NCBI RefSeq assembly: GCF_024758725.1
Contig: NZ_CP096972.1
Coordinates: 1,656,001 to 1,720,000 of the forward strand
From: Sphingomonas sp. SUN039
GTDB lineage: Bacteria; Pseudomonadota; Alphaproteobacteria; Sphingomonadales; Sphingomonadaceae
Length of the DNA stretch: 64,000 nucleotides
Direction of reading: 5' to 3'
In this document: piece by piece, positions 27,266 through 44,457 of the stretch
Layout of the letters: each line of letters begins with the position of its first letter
Position numbering within the stretch: the stretch's first letter is position 1
Notes under the pieces: model-generated
What the model saw: only the letters and a program-made list of their open reading frames with translations
What the model was told of the DNA's origin: nothing
Database searches by the model: none
Program-made: the position numbers and the translations under genes

Positions 27266-28198
27266 TCAGGCGGTGAATACCTCGCGACAGGCATTCGCGG
27301 TAACCAGCCGGTCGGCCAAAGCGACCGCCGACTGTGCATCGGCTGCCGTTCCATCGGCACCGACGCGGAGAGCGAGTTGGGGATCGTTCATCAGAACGCG
27401 GCCGCCAAGCAATATGCATAGCCGTGGATTTCTCGATACGCTGCGTATCGCCAAAATCAGCGACGGCAGGCGATCCGTATGTACGTCGAGGCTGACGGTC
27501 AAGCCGACGAGGTCGTAGCGGTCGGACGCAACGGCAGCGAGCAAGGCTCCCTGTTGTGCCTCAAGCAGCAATTCGGTCGACCAGCCCGCACGTCGAAAGA
27601 TGTCCTCGACGATCACTGTCCCGAAATTATGCTGTTCGCCCGGCATCGCCGAGAAAACGGCGCGATAGCCACCCGTTGGAAGACCGGGCCGCGCCGGTAT
27701 CCGCGAGGAAAGTTCGCGAACGACCTCCTGCAGTCGCCAAAGCCCCATGGTGACATCGACGAAATCGCAATCGTCCTGTTCCCACATGATCCCCAGACGT
27801 CGAGCAGCAGGGGCCAGAATGTGGACAAGAATCGCTTCGATTTCGGTCCCACTGTCCAGCATCGTATCGAGCCGGTCGAGCAGTTCCTTGGCATCGGCAT
27901 CGATCGCCATCGCCGCGAACGACAGCGCCTCATCATGCCAGCGGTTCCGGACGTCCACCGGAATCGTATCGGCCAGATGCGCCTCGACCACCCGCGGGAT
28001 AACGGCCCGTTCGATCAGGTCGGCAAGCGGATTGGCAAAATTCGGCAGCGGCGACGCGCCGACAATTTTGAGGGCAGAAACCGGCGATTGCGGTTCGCGC
28101 GGTTCGGGGCCGCGAGGCCCCGCTCCCCGCTTACGACGTGCGACGAAATCGGGGAGGAAGGCACGTGCCTGCTCCATCATCCCGACCACCGATGCCAT
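27266..28198 (-). CDS. aerR: B12-dependent antirepressor AerR/PpaA
   Basis: 310 residues from ATG 28198 (preceded by GGGAG); an in-frame ATG at 28246 gives a 326-residue form. Helical N-terminal half, then a Rossmann-like cobalamin-binding domain with the E-Q-H-x-x-G motif (PGEQHNFG) whose His is the likely B12 ligand, and LGGRVLM. AerR/PpaA binds light-sensitive cobalamin and modulates PpsR. Location directly upstream of ppsR on the same strand supports this. Two starts recall the long and short AerR forms known in Rhodobacter. Confidence 0.92.
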   Translation of the reverse strand: MASVVGMMEQARAFLPDFVARRKRGAGPRGPEPREPQSPVSALKIVGASPLPNFANPLADLIERAVIPRVVEAHLADTIPVDVRNRWHDEALSFAAMAIDADAKELLDRLDTMLDSGTEIEAILVHILAPAARRLGIMWEQDDCDFVDVTMGLWRLQEVVRELSSRIPARPGLPTGGYRAVFSAMPGEQHNFGTVIVEDIFRRAGWSTELLLEAQQGALLAAVASDRYDLVGLTVSLDVHTDRLPSLILAIRSVSRNPRLCILLGGRVLMNDPQLALRVGADGTAADAQSAVALADRLVTANACREVFTA

Positions 28199-28342
28199 TC
28201 CCGGTTCTCCCGACCGGCCGGATTGCAAACGATATCGCAATCTCATGAGGCGACCCGTTGACTGCCACCTCCAGCGACTCGGGATGCTATGCCCGTTCGA
28301 ATTGCTTGGCAATTCCCCCGCCACGTTTCGGCACAAAAAAAC

Positions 28343-28360
28343 TGTCGTTTTTCTTTTACG
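28343..28360 (+). promoter_or_regulatory. PpsR/CrtJ-type operator 1 before bchF
   Basis: TGTCGTTTTTCTTTTACG: TGT-N12-ACG, one mismatch to consensus. It lies 74 bases before the bchF ATG in an AT-rich island between aerR and bchF. Confidence 0.55.
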
Positions 28361-28376
28361 TCAAAAAAGTTTGACA
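28359..28376 (+). promoter_or_regulatory. PpsR/CrtJ-type operator 2 before bchF
   Basis: CGTCAAAAAAGTTTGACA: a near-perfect palindrome (CGTCA/TGACA), one base from TGT-N12-ACA. Its right half is also a TTGACA -35 element (28371-28376), although the expected -10 is weak. It overlaps operator 1 by two bases. Confidence 0.65.
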
Positions 28377-28433
28377 CTTTCCAGAGGGTGCGCCAGTCTC
28401 GATTTCTGGGTGGAGAGGCGTGTCGCAACCGCA

Positions 28434-30198
<1,765 letters not shown>

Positions 30199-30199
<1 letters not shown>

Positions 30200-31792
30200 T
30201 GCAACTCGCCGTCTGGACATATGAAGGCCCGCCGCATGTCGGCGCGATGCGCGTCGCGACCGCGATGACCGATATCCATTATGTTCTGCATGCGCCGCAG
30301 GGCGATACTTATGCCGACCTGCTGTTCACGATGATCGAGCGGCGCGGCGCGCGCCCGCCCGTGACGTACACGACATTCCAGGCGCGCGATCTGGGCAAGG
30401 ACACTGCCGAGCTGTTCCAGTCGTCGGCACGCGATGCGTACGAGCGGTTCAAGCCTGCCGCCATGTTGGTCGGCGCGTCGTGCACTGCCGAACTGATCCA
30501 GGACGATCCGGCCGGGCTCGTCGATGCGATGAATCTGCCCTGCCCGGTCGTGGCGCTTGAACTCCCGAGCTATAGCCGCAAGGAGAATTGGGGCGCGGGC
30601 GAAACCTTCTACCAGCTGGTCCGCAAACTCGCCGATCGCGACGTAGTGCGCGCGCCTGTCGAGGGGCGTCGGCTGCGCGCGAATTTGCTCGGCCCGACCG
30701 CGCTCGGATTCCGCCACCGTGACGACATCATCGAAGTGACTACGCTGCTCGACTCGGTCGGGGTCGATGTCCATCTCGTCGCGCCGTTGGGAGCGAGCGC
30801 CGCGCAGATCGCCGACATCGGTCGTGCCGATTTCAACGTGCTGATGTATCCCGAAATCGGCGATACCACGGTGCGCTGGTTGGAGCGGACCTTCCGCCAG
30901 CCCATCGTCCGCACCGTCCCCATCGGACACGGCGCGACGACCGAATTCGTCCGCGAAGTCGCCGCACTTGCCGGGACCGACCCCGAGCCCGCCATTGCCG
31001 CCGCGCAGTCGCGGATGCCGTGGTGGTCGCGCTCGGTCGATTCGAACTATCTGACCGGCAAGCGGGTTTTCATCTTCGGCGACGCAATCCACGCCATCGC
31101 CGCTGCCCGCGTCGCACATGAGGAACTCGGTTTCGAAGTCGTCGGCCTCGGCTGTTACAACCGCGAGTTCGCCCGCGACCTGCGCGAGGCAGCGGCTAAA
31201 TACGGCGTCGAGCCGCTGATTACCGACGACCATATGGAAGTCGAAGACGCGATCATCGCCGCCGCGCCTGAACTGGTGCTCGGCAGCCAGATGGAACGCC
31301 ACATCGCCAAGCGCCTGCGGATTTCTTGCGCGGTTATTTCGGCACCGGTCCATGTCCAGGACTTCCCCGCACGCCACTCGCCGCAAATGGGCTGGGAAGG
31401 CGCGAACGTCCTGTTCGACAGCTGGGTTCACCCGCTGACGATGGGACTGGAAGAGCATCTGCTGACGATGTTCCGCGACGATTTCGAATTCAGCGATGCC
31501 AATGGGGCGAGCCATCACGGGGCGGCTGGGCATGCTGCTTCCACCAGCACCCGTCATGCTGAGCTCGTTTCAGCATCCACTCCTCAACCCGAGCAATCGG
31601 TTCCGGCGGAGGGGTGGACCCTGAAACAAGTTCAGGGTGACGGCAATCTTTGGGATGCCGCAGCCGAAGCCGAACTCCGCAAAATCCCGTTTTTCGTGCG
31701 CGGCAAGGCGCGCAAGAACACCGAACGCTTTGCCGCCGAACAGGGGCTGGCGACGATCAGCCTCGACACCTTGTATGACGCGAAAGCGCATT

Positions 31793-31803
<11 letters not shown>
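30199..31803 (+). CDS. bchB: Dark-operative protochlorophyllide reductase subunit BchB, with in-frame repeat insert
   Basis: 534 residues; NifK-like partner of BchN. Starts with [17 protein letters not shown] and carries the BchB blocks [25 protein letters not shown] and FSAP-type [19 protein letters not shown]. The C-terminal small domain (about 485-534, [19 protein letters not shown]) is intact. Residues about 451-481 are encoded by a 91-bp palindromic repeat element that keeps the frame open, explaining the extra length compared with about 505 residues without it. The insert sits in the flexible linker between catalytic core and C-terminal domain, so activity is probably kept. Overlaps bchH by 11 bases. 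Confidence 0.95.
31552..31642. repeat. Palindromic repeat element inserted in frame in bchB
   Basis: Left arm 31552-31579 (begins CGTCATGCTGAGCTCGTTTC) and right arm 31615-31642 (ends TTCAGGGTGACG) are imperfect reverse complements of 28 bases around a 35-base centre. Translated in the bchB frame it gives RHAELVSAS ... [10 protein letters not shown]. This peptide signature is one I recognise as the usual read-through of a short dispersed palindrome found between genes in sphingomonads. No flanking duplication could be defined. Confidence 0.85.
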
Positions 31804-36972
<5,169 letters not shown>

Positions 36973-36976
<4 letters not shown>

Positions 36977-38349
36977 CCGCCGCCACTCGCCCCTCCTTCT
37001 GGAACCGCATCGGCACCCGTTTCCTGCCGTTCGCGGATGCGGCGTCGGCCGAACTGCCCCTGTCGCGTCTGCTGCGCCTGTCGCTGTTTCAGATTTCGGT
37101 CGGCATGTGCGCGGTGCTGCTGACGGGCACGCTGAACCGCGTGATGATTGTCGAACTCGGCCTGCACGCCTGGGTTGTTTCCGCAATGGTCTCGCTGCCC
37201 CTGCTGTTCGCGCCGCTGCGCGCGCTGATTGGGCACAAGTCGGACCATCACCGCTCGGTTTTGGGCTGGAAGCGGGTGCCGTACATCTGGTTCGGCACGA
37301 TGGCGCAGTTCGGCGGGCTCGCAATCATGCCCTTTGCGCTGCTCGTCATGACGCTGGACGGCAACAGCGCCATCGTCGGACAGGTCGGCGCGGCGGTCGC
37401 GTTCCTGCTGGTCGGGGCAGGCATGCACACGACCCAGACGGCGGGCCTCGCGCTCGCGACCGACCTTGCCGATGAAGACACCGCCCCGCGCGTCGTGGCG
37501 CTGCTCTATGTCATGCTGCTGGTCGGCATGATGGTCAGTGCGCTGGTGATGGGCCGCGTGCTGATCGACTATACCCCGACCCGCCTCGCGCAAGTCGTGC
37601 AGGGCGCAGCGGTGCTCACCGTGATCTTCAACGTGATCGCATTGTGGAAACAGGAAGCGCGCTCGCGGGTCCGCAGCACGGTTCCCGCCCCAGCCTTCAG
37701 CGCCGAATGGCAGCGCTTCATCCGCGAGGGGCGCAACTTGCGCCTGCTGGTCGCGGTCGGCCTCGGCGCGGCTGCGTTCGCGATGCAGGACGTGCTGCTC
37801 GAACCCTATGGCGGGCAGATGCTGCACCTGTCGGTCGGTGCGACCACCTCGCTCACCGCGCTCTGGGCGACCGGCACTCTGCTCGCCTTCGCGCTGGCGG
37901 CGCGCGCGCTGGGCGGTGGTGGCGAACCGCATCGCCTTGCGGGCTTCGGCTGCGTCGCGGGCATTGCCGCTTTCGCGATGATCATCTTCGCTGCCCCCGC
38001 GCAAAACGCCGCGCTGCTCGGCATCGGCGCGGCGCTGATGGGCTTTGGCGGCGGGCTGTTTTCGGTCGGCACGCTGACCGCGACGATGGCGCTGTCGCAG
38101 GACGGCAAGCGCTCAGGCCTCGCGCTCGGGGCCTGGGGCGCGGTGCAGGCAAGCTGCGCGGGCAGCGCGATCCTGCTCGGCGGGCTCGTCCGCGATGCGC
38201 TCGGCGCGTCGGGCTATGCCACGGTCTACACGGCCGAGATCGTCCTGTTGATCGCCACATTGATTGCTGTGGGGCCGCTCGTGCGCCCCGCCTCCGAAAA
38301 GTCGCTGCGTACCAACCGGCCGTTCGGCCTTGCCGAATTTCCGGCCTGA
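36973..38349 (+). CDS. lhaA: LH1 assembly protein LhaA (PucC family)
   Basis: 458 residues with 12 membrane helices; PucC-family motifs NRVMIVELGLHAWVV, LIGHKSDHHRSVLGWKRVPY and QDVLLEPYGGQML. Position between bchM and puhA is the LhaA (F1696) position in Rhodobacter, where it helps LH1 assembly. GTG start overlaps bchM stop. Confidence 0.95.
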
Positions 38350-38368
38350 GAAACGAAAGGAAACGCCC

Positions 38369-39139
38369 ATGTCACCCGTGATTTCTGGGAACATCGATGT
38401 GGCTCTCATCACGTTGAATGCGTTCGTGCTGTTCTTCATCGGGCTCGTGATCTACCTGAACCGCGAGAGCCGCCGCGAAGGGTTTCCGCTCGAGGACGAC
38501 TTCGGCGGCAAGATCCACAGCCGTGCGCTGATCCACGATGCCAGCCCCAAGACGTTCAAGCTGCCCTTCGGGCGCGGCACCCGCTCGACAGCGGATTATC
38601 CGCGCGAGCCGATCGACCTGCCGGTGGCGCGCGAGCGCTTCCCCGGTTCGCCGCTGCGTCCGACCGGTAACCCGCTGACCGACGGCATCGGTCCGGCGGC
38701 CTGGGCGAACCGCGCGAAACTGCCCGATCTCGATATCGAGGGGCATCCGCGCATCGTGCCGCTCGCTTCGACCGACGCCATCTGGATCGACGGGCGCGAC
38801 CCCGACCCGCGCGGCATGGCAGTGATCGGTGCCGGTGGCGGCCTTGCCGGAACGGTGACCGACATCTGGGTCGACAAGGCCGACCGCCTGATCCGTTACC
38901 TCGAAATGGCGGTCAACGGCGTCGCGGGTCAGCATGTGCTGGTCCCGATGACCATGTCGAAAATCAACGGTCGCGCACGACAAGTCGTGTGCGACGCGCT
39001 GACCGCGCCGCAGTTCGCCGGCGCGCCGCTCGCCCCGACCACAGGCACGATCACCCTTTATGAGGAAGAACGCGCCCAGGCCTATTTCGGCGGCGGCTAC
39101 CTCTACGCCACACCCGAGCGGCAGGAACCGTACCTGTGA
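38369..39139 (+). CDS. puhA: Photosynthetic reaction centre H subunit PuhA
   Basis: 256 residues. One N-terminal membrane helix (VALITLNAFVLFFIGLVIYL) and a cytoplasmic PRC-barrel domain with GTVTDIWVDKADRLIRYLE. It caps the L/M core on the cytoplasmic side and guides proton uptake to QB. Good ribosome site (AAAGGAA) before ATG 38369. Confidence 0.97.
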   Translation: MSPVISGNIDVALITLNAFVLFFIGLVIYLNRESRREGFPLEDDFGGKIHSRALIHDASPKTFKLPFGRGTRSTADYPREPIDLPVARERFPGSPLRPTGNPLTDGIGPAAWANRAKLPDLDIEGHPRIVPLASTDAIWIDGRDPDPRGMAVIGAGGGLAGTVTDIWVDKADRLIRYLEMAVNGVAGQHVLVPMTMSKINGRARQVVCDALTAPQFAGAPLAPTTGTITLYEEERAQAYFGGGYLYATPERQEPYL

Positions 39140-39750
39140 TCGTCGAATATGATGTAGAGCCGGTGCGCGGCTTGCCGGGCGACCTGCCGCAGGGGGAACG
39201 CATCCTGTGGCAGGGGTCGCCCGACGCGTGGCGACTGGCGGTGCATGCCTATCACATCCGGGCAGTCGCGATCTATTTCGCGCTGCTCGCCGGATGGGGC
39301 GCGGTGGGTGCATTGCGCGGCGTGAACGGTTGGACGGGGACGCTGATGACGCTCGGCATCGGGGCGATCGGCCTCGCGGTCATCGGGGCGATCGCCTGGG
39401 GCGCAGCGCGGACGACGGTCTATACGCTGACCAACAAGCGGATCGTGCTGCGCTTCGGCATTGCGCTGCCCAAATGCGTCAACCTGCCGCTCGGGACGAT
39501 TGCGGCGGCGGACCTTGCGATGCAGGGCAAAGGCATCGGCGACATCGCGCTGCGCCTGACCGAGCAGCAACGGCTCGGCTGGATGCAGCTGTGGCCGCAT
39601 GCCCGCCCTTGGGCACTTACCGAAGTGCAACCAATGCTGCGCAGCATTTCCGAAGCGGAGAACGTCGCGGGCCTCCTCGCCCGTACGGTCGGCGCGGCGC
39701 AGGGGACGCCGGCCGCGGCCACGCCTCCGGTGCTGGCAGTGGCGGCATGA
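39136..39750 (+). CDS. puhB: Photosynthetic complex assembly protein PuhB
   Basis: 204 residues with two or three membrane helices and a PH-like domain (bPH2: TVYTLTNKRIVLRFGIALP). Opening VRGLPGDLPQGERILWQGSPD is the PuhB signature. Needed for reaction centre assembly in Rhodobacter. GTG start overlaps puhA by 4 bases. Confidence 0.93.
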   Translation: MIVEYDVEPVRGLPGDLPQGERILWQGSPDAWRLAVHAYHIRAVAIYFALLAGWGAVGALRGVNGWTGTLMTLGIGAIGLAVIGAIAWGAARTTVYTLTNKRIVLRFGIALPKCVNLPLGTIAAADLAMQGKGIGDIALRLTEQQRLGWMQLWPHARPWALTEVQPMLRSISEAENVAGLLARTVGAAQGTPAAATPPVLAVAA

Positions 39751-40217
39751 GTCTGGTCAACCACAGCCACGAACAGACGGTGCCGAAGGGCGCAATCTGG
39801 TTCGGCGCGGGTGTCATCGCCTTTACGCTGATCGCGGCAAGCGCGGTCCGGTTGGGCTATGCGCCCGTTACAGCCTCGCCGGTGGCGATCCGCACGGCGG
39901 CACATCTGACCCCGACGGCAACGCGCAGCCTGAGCTTCGGCGATCAGGCGGGCGGCGGTCTGCTCATCACCGATGCCGCGACGGGCGGCGTGGTCAAGGA
40001 CATCGCGCCCGGCGAGCCGAGCGGCTTCATCCGCGGCCTGCTGCGCGGTCTCAGCCGCGAACGGCGGATGAAGCACGTCGGCATGACAGTGCCCTACCAC
40101 CTCGAATCCTGGCCCAACGGCCAGCTCTCGCTGACCGATACCGGCACGGGCCGCAGCATCGAATTGTCGGCGTTCGGTTCGACCAACCGCGCCTTCATGG
40201 CGGACCTGCTCAAGTGA
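39747..40217 (+). CDS. puhC: Photosynthetic complex assembly protein PuhC
   Basis: 156 residues. Single N-terminal membrane helix ([19 protein letters not shown]) and a periplasmic domain with [20 protein letters not shown] and [14 protein letters not shown], typical of PuhC (involved in RC-LH1 organisation). Overlaps puhB and the next small gene by 4 bases. Confidence 0.92.
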   Translation: MSLVNHSHEQTVPKGAIWFGAGVIAFTLIAASAVRLGYAPVTASPVAIRTAAHLTPTATRSLSFGDQAGGGLLITDAATGGVVKDIAPGEPSGFIRGLLRGLSRERRMKHVGMTVPYHLESWPNGQLSLTDTGTGRSIELSAFGSTNRAFMADLLK

Positions 40218-40498
40218 CGCGCTCCTTCGACACGCCCTGCACGATCGAGGTCGAACATGGCTTCGATCATCTGCACGCGCATGTCGAACTCGACGGCGAT
40301 GTGCAGATTTACCCGGGGGACAAGGTCCGCGTCCACGGCACCTCGATCCGCCTGCCCTATGGCGAGCGGCTGGTCGAACACCGCATGGCGACCGTCACGC
40401 GGGCGACGCCGCTGGGCCGCTTCTGGACCCGGCTCAAGGCACGCTTCGAGATTACCGAATTGTACGAAATCAGCTTTTCCAACGGACGCGCGCTATGA
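40214..40498 (+). CDS. Conserved small protein between puhC and acsF
   Basis: 94 residues, soluble, with beta-rich sequence ([33 protein letters not shown]) that suggests a small barrel. GTG start overlaps puhC stop and its own stop overlaps acsF start, so it is firmly part of the operon. I recognise it only as an uncharacterised gene found at this position in other alphaproteobacterial clusters; it could be an accessory factor for the cyclase or for RC assembly. Confidence 0.8.
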   Translation: MTRSFDTPCTIEVEHGFDHLHAHVELDGDVQIYPGDKVRVHGTSIRLPYGERLVEHRMATVTRATPLGRFWTRLKARFEITELYEISFSNGRAL

Positions 40499-41556
40499 AC
40501 GACATGACGCACAATTTCGCAACCGCGCAGAACTTCACCAAGGATGACGCGCACGCCATCGCCACGCAGGACACGGTGCTCAGTCCGCGTTTTTACACCA
40601 CCGATTTCGACGCGATGGACAAGCTCGACGTGTCGCTCGTCCGCCGCGAATGGGATGCGCTGATTGCGGAGATGACCGCCGACCCCAACAAGGAGCATTT
40701 CAAGAAATCGGAAAGCTTCGAAGGGCTGATCGATGCGATGGAGCCCAACCTGCGCCGCGAGTTCGTCGATTTTCTCGTGTCGTCGCTGACGTCGGAATTC
40801 TCGGGCTGCATCCTTTATGCCGAAATCGCCAAGCGCACGAAAAACCCCGATGCCAAGGCGCTCTACAAGCTGATGGCGCGCGACGAGAGCCGCCATGCCG
40901 GCTTCATCAACGACAGCCTGAAGGACGCCGGGATCGGCATCGACCTGAGCTTCCTGACCAAGACCAAGAAATACACCTTTTTCCGCCCGAAATTCATCTA
41001 TTACGCGACATACCTGAGCGAAAAGATCGGCTACGCGCGCTACATCACGATCTTCCGCCATCTGCAGCGCAACCCGGACCGGATGATCCACCCGATTTTC
41101 AACTGGTTCGAACAATGGTGCAACGACGAGTTCCGCCATGGCGAGGCGTTCGCACTGGTCATGCGTTCGGACCCGAAACTGCTGAGCGGCCTCAACAAAT
41201 TATGGATCCGGTTCTTCCTCGTCGCGGTCTATGCGACGATGTACGTCCGCGATCACGCCCGTCCGCATTTCCACGCCGCGCTCGGCATCGACCCGACCGA
41301 ATATGATTACACCGTATTCCGCACCTGCTCGGCGATCACGCGGCAGGTGTTCCCGGTGGTGCTCGACAGCGACTCTCCCGTATTCCGCAACCGCATGGAA
41401 GCGATCCGCATCGCGCATGTCGAGGGACAGAGCGCCGGTGCGGTCGGACGCCTGCTGAGCAAAGCCAAGATCGGCTACCATATGGTCCGCCTCTATTTCA
41501 TGCCTACCGAGCACAATGCGCTGCCCGCCAAAGTCCGGCTGGTGCCCGCCTGGTGA
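40495..41556 (+). CDS. acsF: Oxygen-dependent Mg-protoporphyrin IX monomethyl ester cyclase AcsF
   Basis: 353 residues. Ferritin-like di-iron protein: ligands lie in [21 protein letters not shown] and CNDEFRHGE (Glu and E-x2-H pairs). It makes the fifth ring of (bacterio)chlorophyll using O2. No bchE is in the window, consistent with an obligately aerobic phototroph. Overlaps the preceding small gene and puhE by 4 bases. Confidence 0.97.
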   Translation: MNDMTHNFATAQNFTKDDAHAIATQDTVLSPRFYTTDFDAMDKLDVSLVRREWDALIAEMTADPNKEHFKKSESFEGLIDAMEPNLRREFVDFLVSSLTSEFSGCILYAEIAKRTKNPDAKALYKLMARDESRHAGFINDSLKDAGIGIDLSFLTKTKKYTFFRPKFIYYATYLSEKIGYARYITIFRHLQRNPDRMIHPIFNWFEQWCNDEFRHGEAFALVMRSDPKLLSGLNKLWIRFFLVAVYATMYVRDHARPHFHAALGIDPTEYDYTVFRTCSAITRQVFPVVLDSDSPVFRNRMEAIRIAHVEGQSAGAVGRLLSKAKIGYHMVRLYFMPTEHNALPAKVRLVPAW

Positions 41557-42326
41557 GCACGACGGGTCATATCCTGCCGCTCGTTTTCGTGGCGCTGCTG
41601 TGGTTCGCCTCCACGGCCCTTGTCGTATGGCTCGATAACCGGCCGACGGTCAGTTTTACCAACAGCCTGACGGTCACTGGCATGGCCGCCTTGTTCGGCG
41701 TCGGGATCATTGCGGCGGCAGCACCTTCGGTCACACTGCTCGCCACCTACGCTTCCTTCGTAGCCGCCTTCGCCGTCTGGGGTTGGCACGAGCTGAGCTT
41801 CCTGACCGGCACCACCACCGGCCCGCGCCGCACCCCCTGCCCCGACGACGCGCGCGGCTGGACGCGGTTCCGCATGTCGGCAGCTACCGTCATCCACCAC
41901 GAGCTGGCACTGGTCGCCACGCTGGCTTTGCTGCTCGTGCTGACCTGGGGCAGCGCCAATCCGACCGGCGCTTATGCTTTCGGCATCCTGTTCGCGATGC
42001 GCCTGTCGACCAAGTTCAACGTGTTTCTTGGCGTGCCCAATTTCTCGACCGAGATTTTGCCGCCGCAGTTGGCCTATCTGAAGAGCTATTTCCGCAGCCG
42101 CCCGTTCAACGCGCTGATGCCTGTCTCGCTCGCGCTCGGGATCGGCACGACGGTTTGGCTCGCCCGGACGGCGCTCGCCAGCACCGGCGATGCGGCGGTG
42201 ATGTGGTCGTTGCTGACCGGCCTCGCCCTGCTCGGCGTGGTCGAACATCTGTTTCTCGTGCTGCCGCTCCGCGACAGCGCATTGTGGCGCTGGGCAATAC
42301 CCGCTGCGCCTGTCAAAGAACTCTGA
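41553..42326 (+). CDS. puhE: Photosynthetic complex assembly protein 2, PuhE
   Basis: 257 residues with about seven membrane helices. PuhE-type features: [30 protein letters not shown] and [19 protein letters not shown]. Required for normal RC-LH1 assembly in Rhodobacter. GTG start overlaps acsF by 4 bases. Confidence 0.92.
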   Translation: MSTTGHILPLVFVALLWFASTALVVWLDNRPTVSFTNSLTVTGMAALFGVGIIAAAAPSVTLLATYASFVAAFAVWGWHELSFLTGTTTGPRRTPCPDDARGWTRFRMSAATVIHHELALVATLALLLVLTWGSANPTGAYAFGILFAMRLSTKFNVFLGVPNFSTEILPPQLAYLKSYFRSRPFNALMPVSLALGIGTTVWLARTALASTGDAAVMWSLLTGLALLGVVEHLFLVLPLRDSALWRWAIPAAPVKEL

Positions 42327-42340
42327 GGGGAGGACAAAAA

Positions 42341-43564
42341 ATGGACTACGAGGCCCTGTTCAGCGAGCAGCTCGACGGATTGCGCGAAGCCGGCAACTAC
42401 CGCGTCTTCCACGAAATCGAACGCAAACAGGGACAGTTCCCGAACGCGCGCCGCTACCGCGATTCGGTCGAAATCGGCGAAGTCACCGTGTGGTGCTCGA
42501 ACGATTACCTCGGCATGGGCCAGCATCCCAAGGTGCTGGGCGCCATGCACGCAACGCTCGACAGCTGCGGCGCGGGCGCGGGCGGCACCCGCAATATCAG
42601 CGGCACCAACCACCAGCACGTCCTGCTCGAACGCGAACTCGCCGACCTGCACGGCAAGGAAGCCGCGCTGCTCTTCACCAGCGGCTATGTGTCGAACTGG
42701 GCGGCGCTCGGCACCCTCGCCGCACGGATGCCGAACTGCGTCGTCCTCTCCGACGCGCTCAACCACGCCTCGATGATCGAGGGCATCCGCCACAGCCGCG
42801 CCGAGTGCCTGCGCTTCCGCCACAACGACGTCGCGCACCTCGACGAACTGCTCAGCCAGGTCGAACCCGGCCGCCCCAAGCTGGTCGCGTTCGAGAGCGT
42901 CTATTCGATGGACGGCGACATCGCCCCGATCGCCGAGATTCTCGACGTCTGCGAAAAGCACGGCGCGCTCAGCTACATCGACGAAGTCCATGCCGTCGGC
43001 CTCTACGGCCCGCGCGGTGGCGGCATTGCCGAACGCGAAGTGCTGATGGACCGGATCGACGTGATCGAGGGGACGCTCGGCAAAGCCTATGGCGTCATGG
43101 GCGGCTACATCGCCGCGTCGAAAAACCTGTGCGATTTCGTCCGCAGTTTCGCCAGCGGCTTCATCTTCTCTACCGCCCTGCCCCCCGCGATCGCGGCGGG
43201 TGCAGCGGCGTCGATCCGGCACCTCAAGGAAAGCCAGATCGAACGCACGCGGCACCAGAACCGCGTGAAGATCGTCCGCCAGCGGCTCGACGCGATGGGC
43301 ATCCCGCACCTCGATAACCCCAGCCACATCATCCCGGTAATGGTCGGCGACGCGCACCATGCGAAGATGATCAGCGACTGGTTGATGGACAACCACGGTA
43401 TCTATGTGCAGCCGATCAACTATCCGACCGTGCCCAAGGGGACCGAGCGCCTGCGGATCACGCCCTCGCCGGTTCACACCGATGGGGATATCGACAAGCT
43501 GACCGAGGCGCTGAGCGAGATCTGGGGAATGTGCGCGTTGGCAAGGGTGCCGATGGCGGCGTAG
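42341..43564 (+). CDS. hemA: 5-aminolevulinate synthase HemA
   Basis: 407 residues. Class II PLP aminotransferase: [13 protein letters not shown]-like substrate block, GGTRNISG, and [12 protein letters not shown] with the Schiff-base Lys. It condenses glycine and succinyl-CoA, the first step of tetrapyrrole synthesis (Shemin pathway). Strong GGGGAGG ribosome site before ATG 42341. Last gene of the bchF-hemA superoperon, tying precursor supply to pigment synthesis. Confidence 0.97.
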   Translation: MDYEALFSEQLDGLREAGNYRVFHEIERKQGQFPNARRYRDSVEIGEVTVWCSNDYLGMGQHPKVLGAMHATLDSCGAGAGGTRNISGTNHQHVLLERELADLHGKEAALLFTSGYVSNWAALGTLAARMPNCVVLSDALNHASMIEGIRHSRAECLRFRHNDVAHLDELLSQVEPGRPKLVAFESVYSMDGDIAPIAEILDVCEKHGALSYIDEVHAVGLYGPRGGGIAEREVLMDRIDVIEGTLGKAYGVMGGYIAASKNLCDFVRSFASGFIFSTALPPAIAAGAAASIRHLKESQIERTRHQNRVKIVRQRLDAMGIPHLDNPSHIIPVMVGDAHHAKMISDWLMDNHGIYVQPINYPTVPKGTERLRITPSPVHTDGDIDKLTEALSEIWGMCALARVPMAA

Positions 43565-43575
43565 GCGGCGAGACG

Positions 43576-43592
43576 AAATAGCACAGCTATTT
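43576..43592. terminator. Stem-loop after hemA
   Basis: Perfect stem AAATAGC / GCTATTT with loop ACA, eleven bases after the hemA stop. It is a compact, AT-rich hairpin in a GC-rich surrounding and lies between convergent genes, so a bidirectional terminator is likely. Confidence 0.55.
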
Positions 43593-43672
43593 TGCACGCC
43601 GACAAGCCCGGCCGGCGGCAAAGCCGACCGACGAAGCGCGGTCTTTGCCCGTGCTCGGGCCTTCGCTGATCG

Positions 43673-44344
43673 CTAACGCGGCACCGCGAACCAGATCACA
43701 TGGCGCGGCCCCTTGCCGTTACTGCGCGCGCGCACCACGACTTCGTCGACCGCAAACCCCGCTTCGCTTAACCGCCGCGCAAACACCGCATCGGGTGCCG
43801 CCGACCACACAGCCAACACACCCCCCGACCTCAAGGCCGCTTTTGCCGCCGCCAGCCCTGTCCGCGAGTAAATCCGGTCGTTCGCGGCGCGGACCAGACC
43901 ATCGGGGCCGTTGTCGACGTCGAGCAGGATCGCGTCATATGCGCCGCGCGCATCGCCGATGACGTCGGCCACGTCGCGCATGTCGAGCGATACCCGGCGG
44001 TCATCGAGGCACCCCGCCGCAAGCGTCGCCATCGGGCCGCGTGCCCAGTCGATGATCTCTGGCACCAGTTCGGCGACCGTCACCCGCGCATCGGCCGACA
44101 GCAGCGCCAGCGCCGCGCGCAGGGTGAAGCCCATGCCATAGCCGCCGATCAGCAGGTGCGGCGCGGCCCGCATGCCGAGCCGGTCGCAGGTCATTATCGC
44201 CAGCGCTTCCTCCGACCCGCTCATCCGGCTGTTCATCAGCTCGTTGCGGTCGAGCACAATCATGAAATCCTCGCCGCGCCGGAACAGGCGCAGCGGCTCG
44301 CCACCGGGGACATGCGCGGTGCCGAGGAGTTCGCGGGGGGTCAT
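43673..44344 (-). CDS. Spermidine synthase-like methyltransferase-fold protein
   Basis: 223 residues. Spermidine synthase-like core: LIGGYGMGFTLRAALA (cofactor loop), VTVAELVPEIIDWAR (acidic strand end), YDAILLDVDNGPDGL and GGVLAVWSA. The amine-binding residues of true spermidine synthases are not clear, so aminopropyl transfer is uncertain. ATG 44344 lacks a ribosome site. Not a photosynthesis gene by family; it interrupts the cluster between hemA and puf. Confidence 0.75.
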   Translation of the reverse strand: MTPRELLGTAHVPGGEPLRLFRRGEDFMIVLDRNELMNSRMSGSEEALAIMTCDRLGMRAAPHLLIGGYGMGFTLRAALALLSADARVTVAELVPEIIDWARGPMATLAAGCLDDRRVSLDMRDVADVIGDARGAYDAILLDVDNGPDGLVRAANDRIYSRTGLAAAKAALRSGGVLAVWSAAPDAVFARRLSEAGFAVDEVVVRARSNGKGPRHVIWFAVPR

Positions 44345-44457
44345 GTGAATGGCGATAGGGGCAGCGCGCGGCAATTGCCATGTACGACACACCCTTGCGC
44401 GAAATCGTCACGCGACTATCAGCGCGGCATTGTCATCACCCGACCGGAACCGATTTC

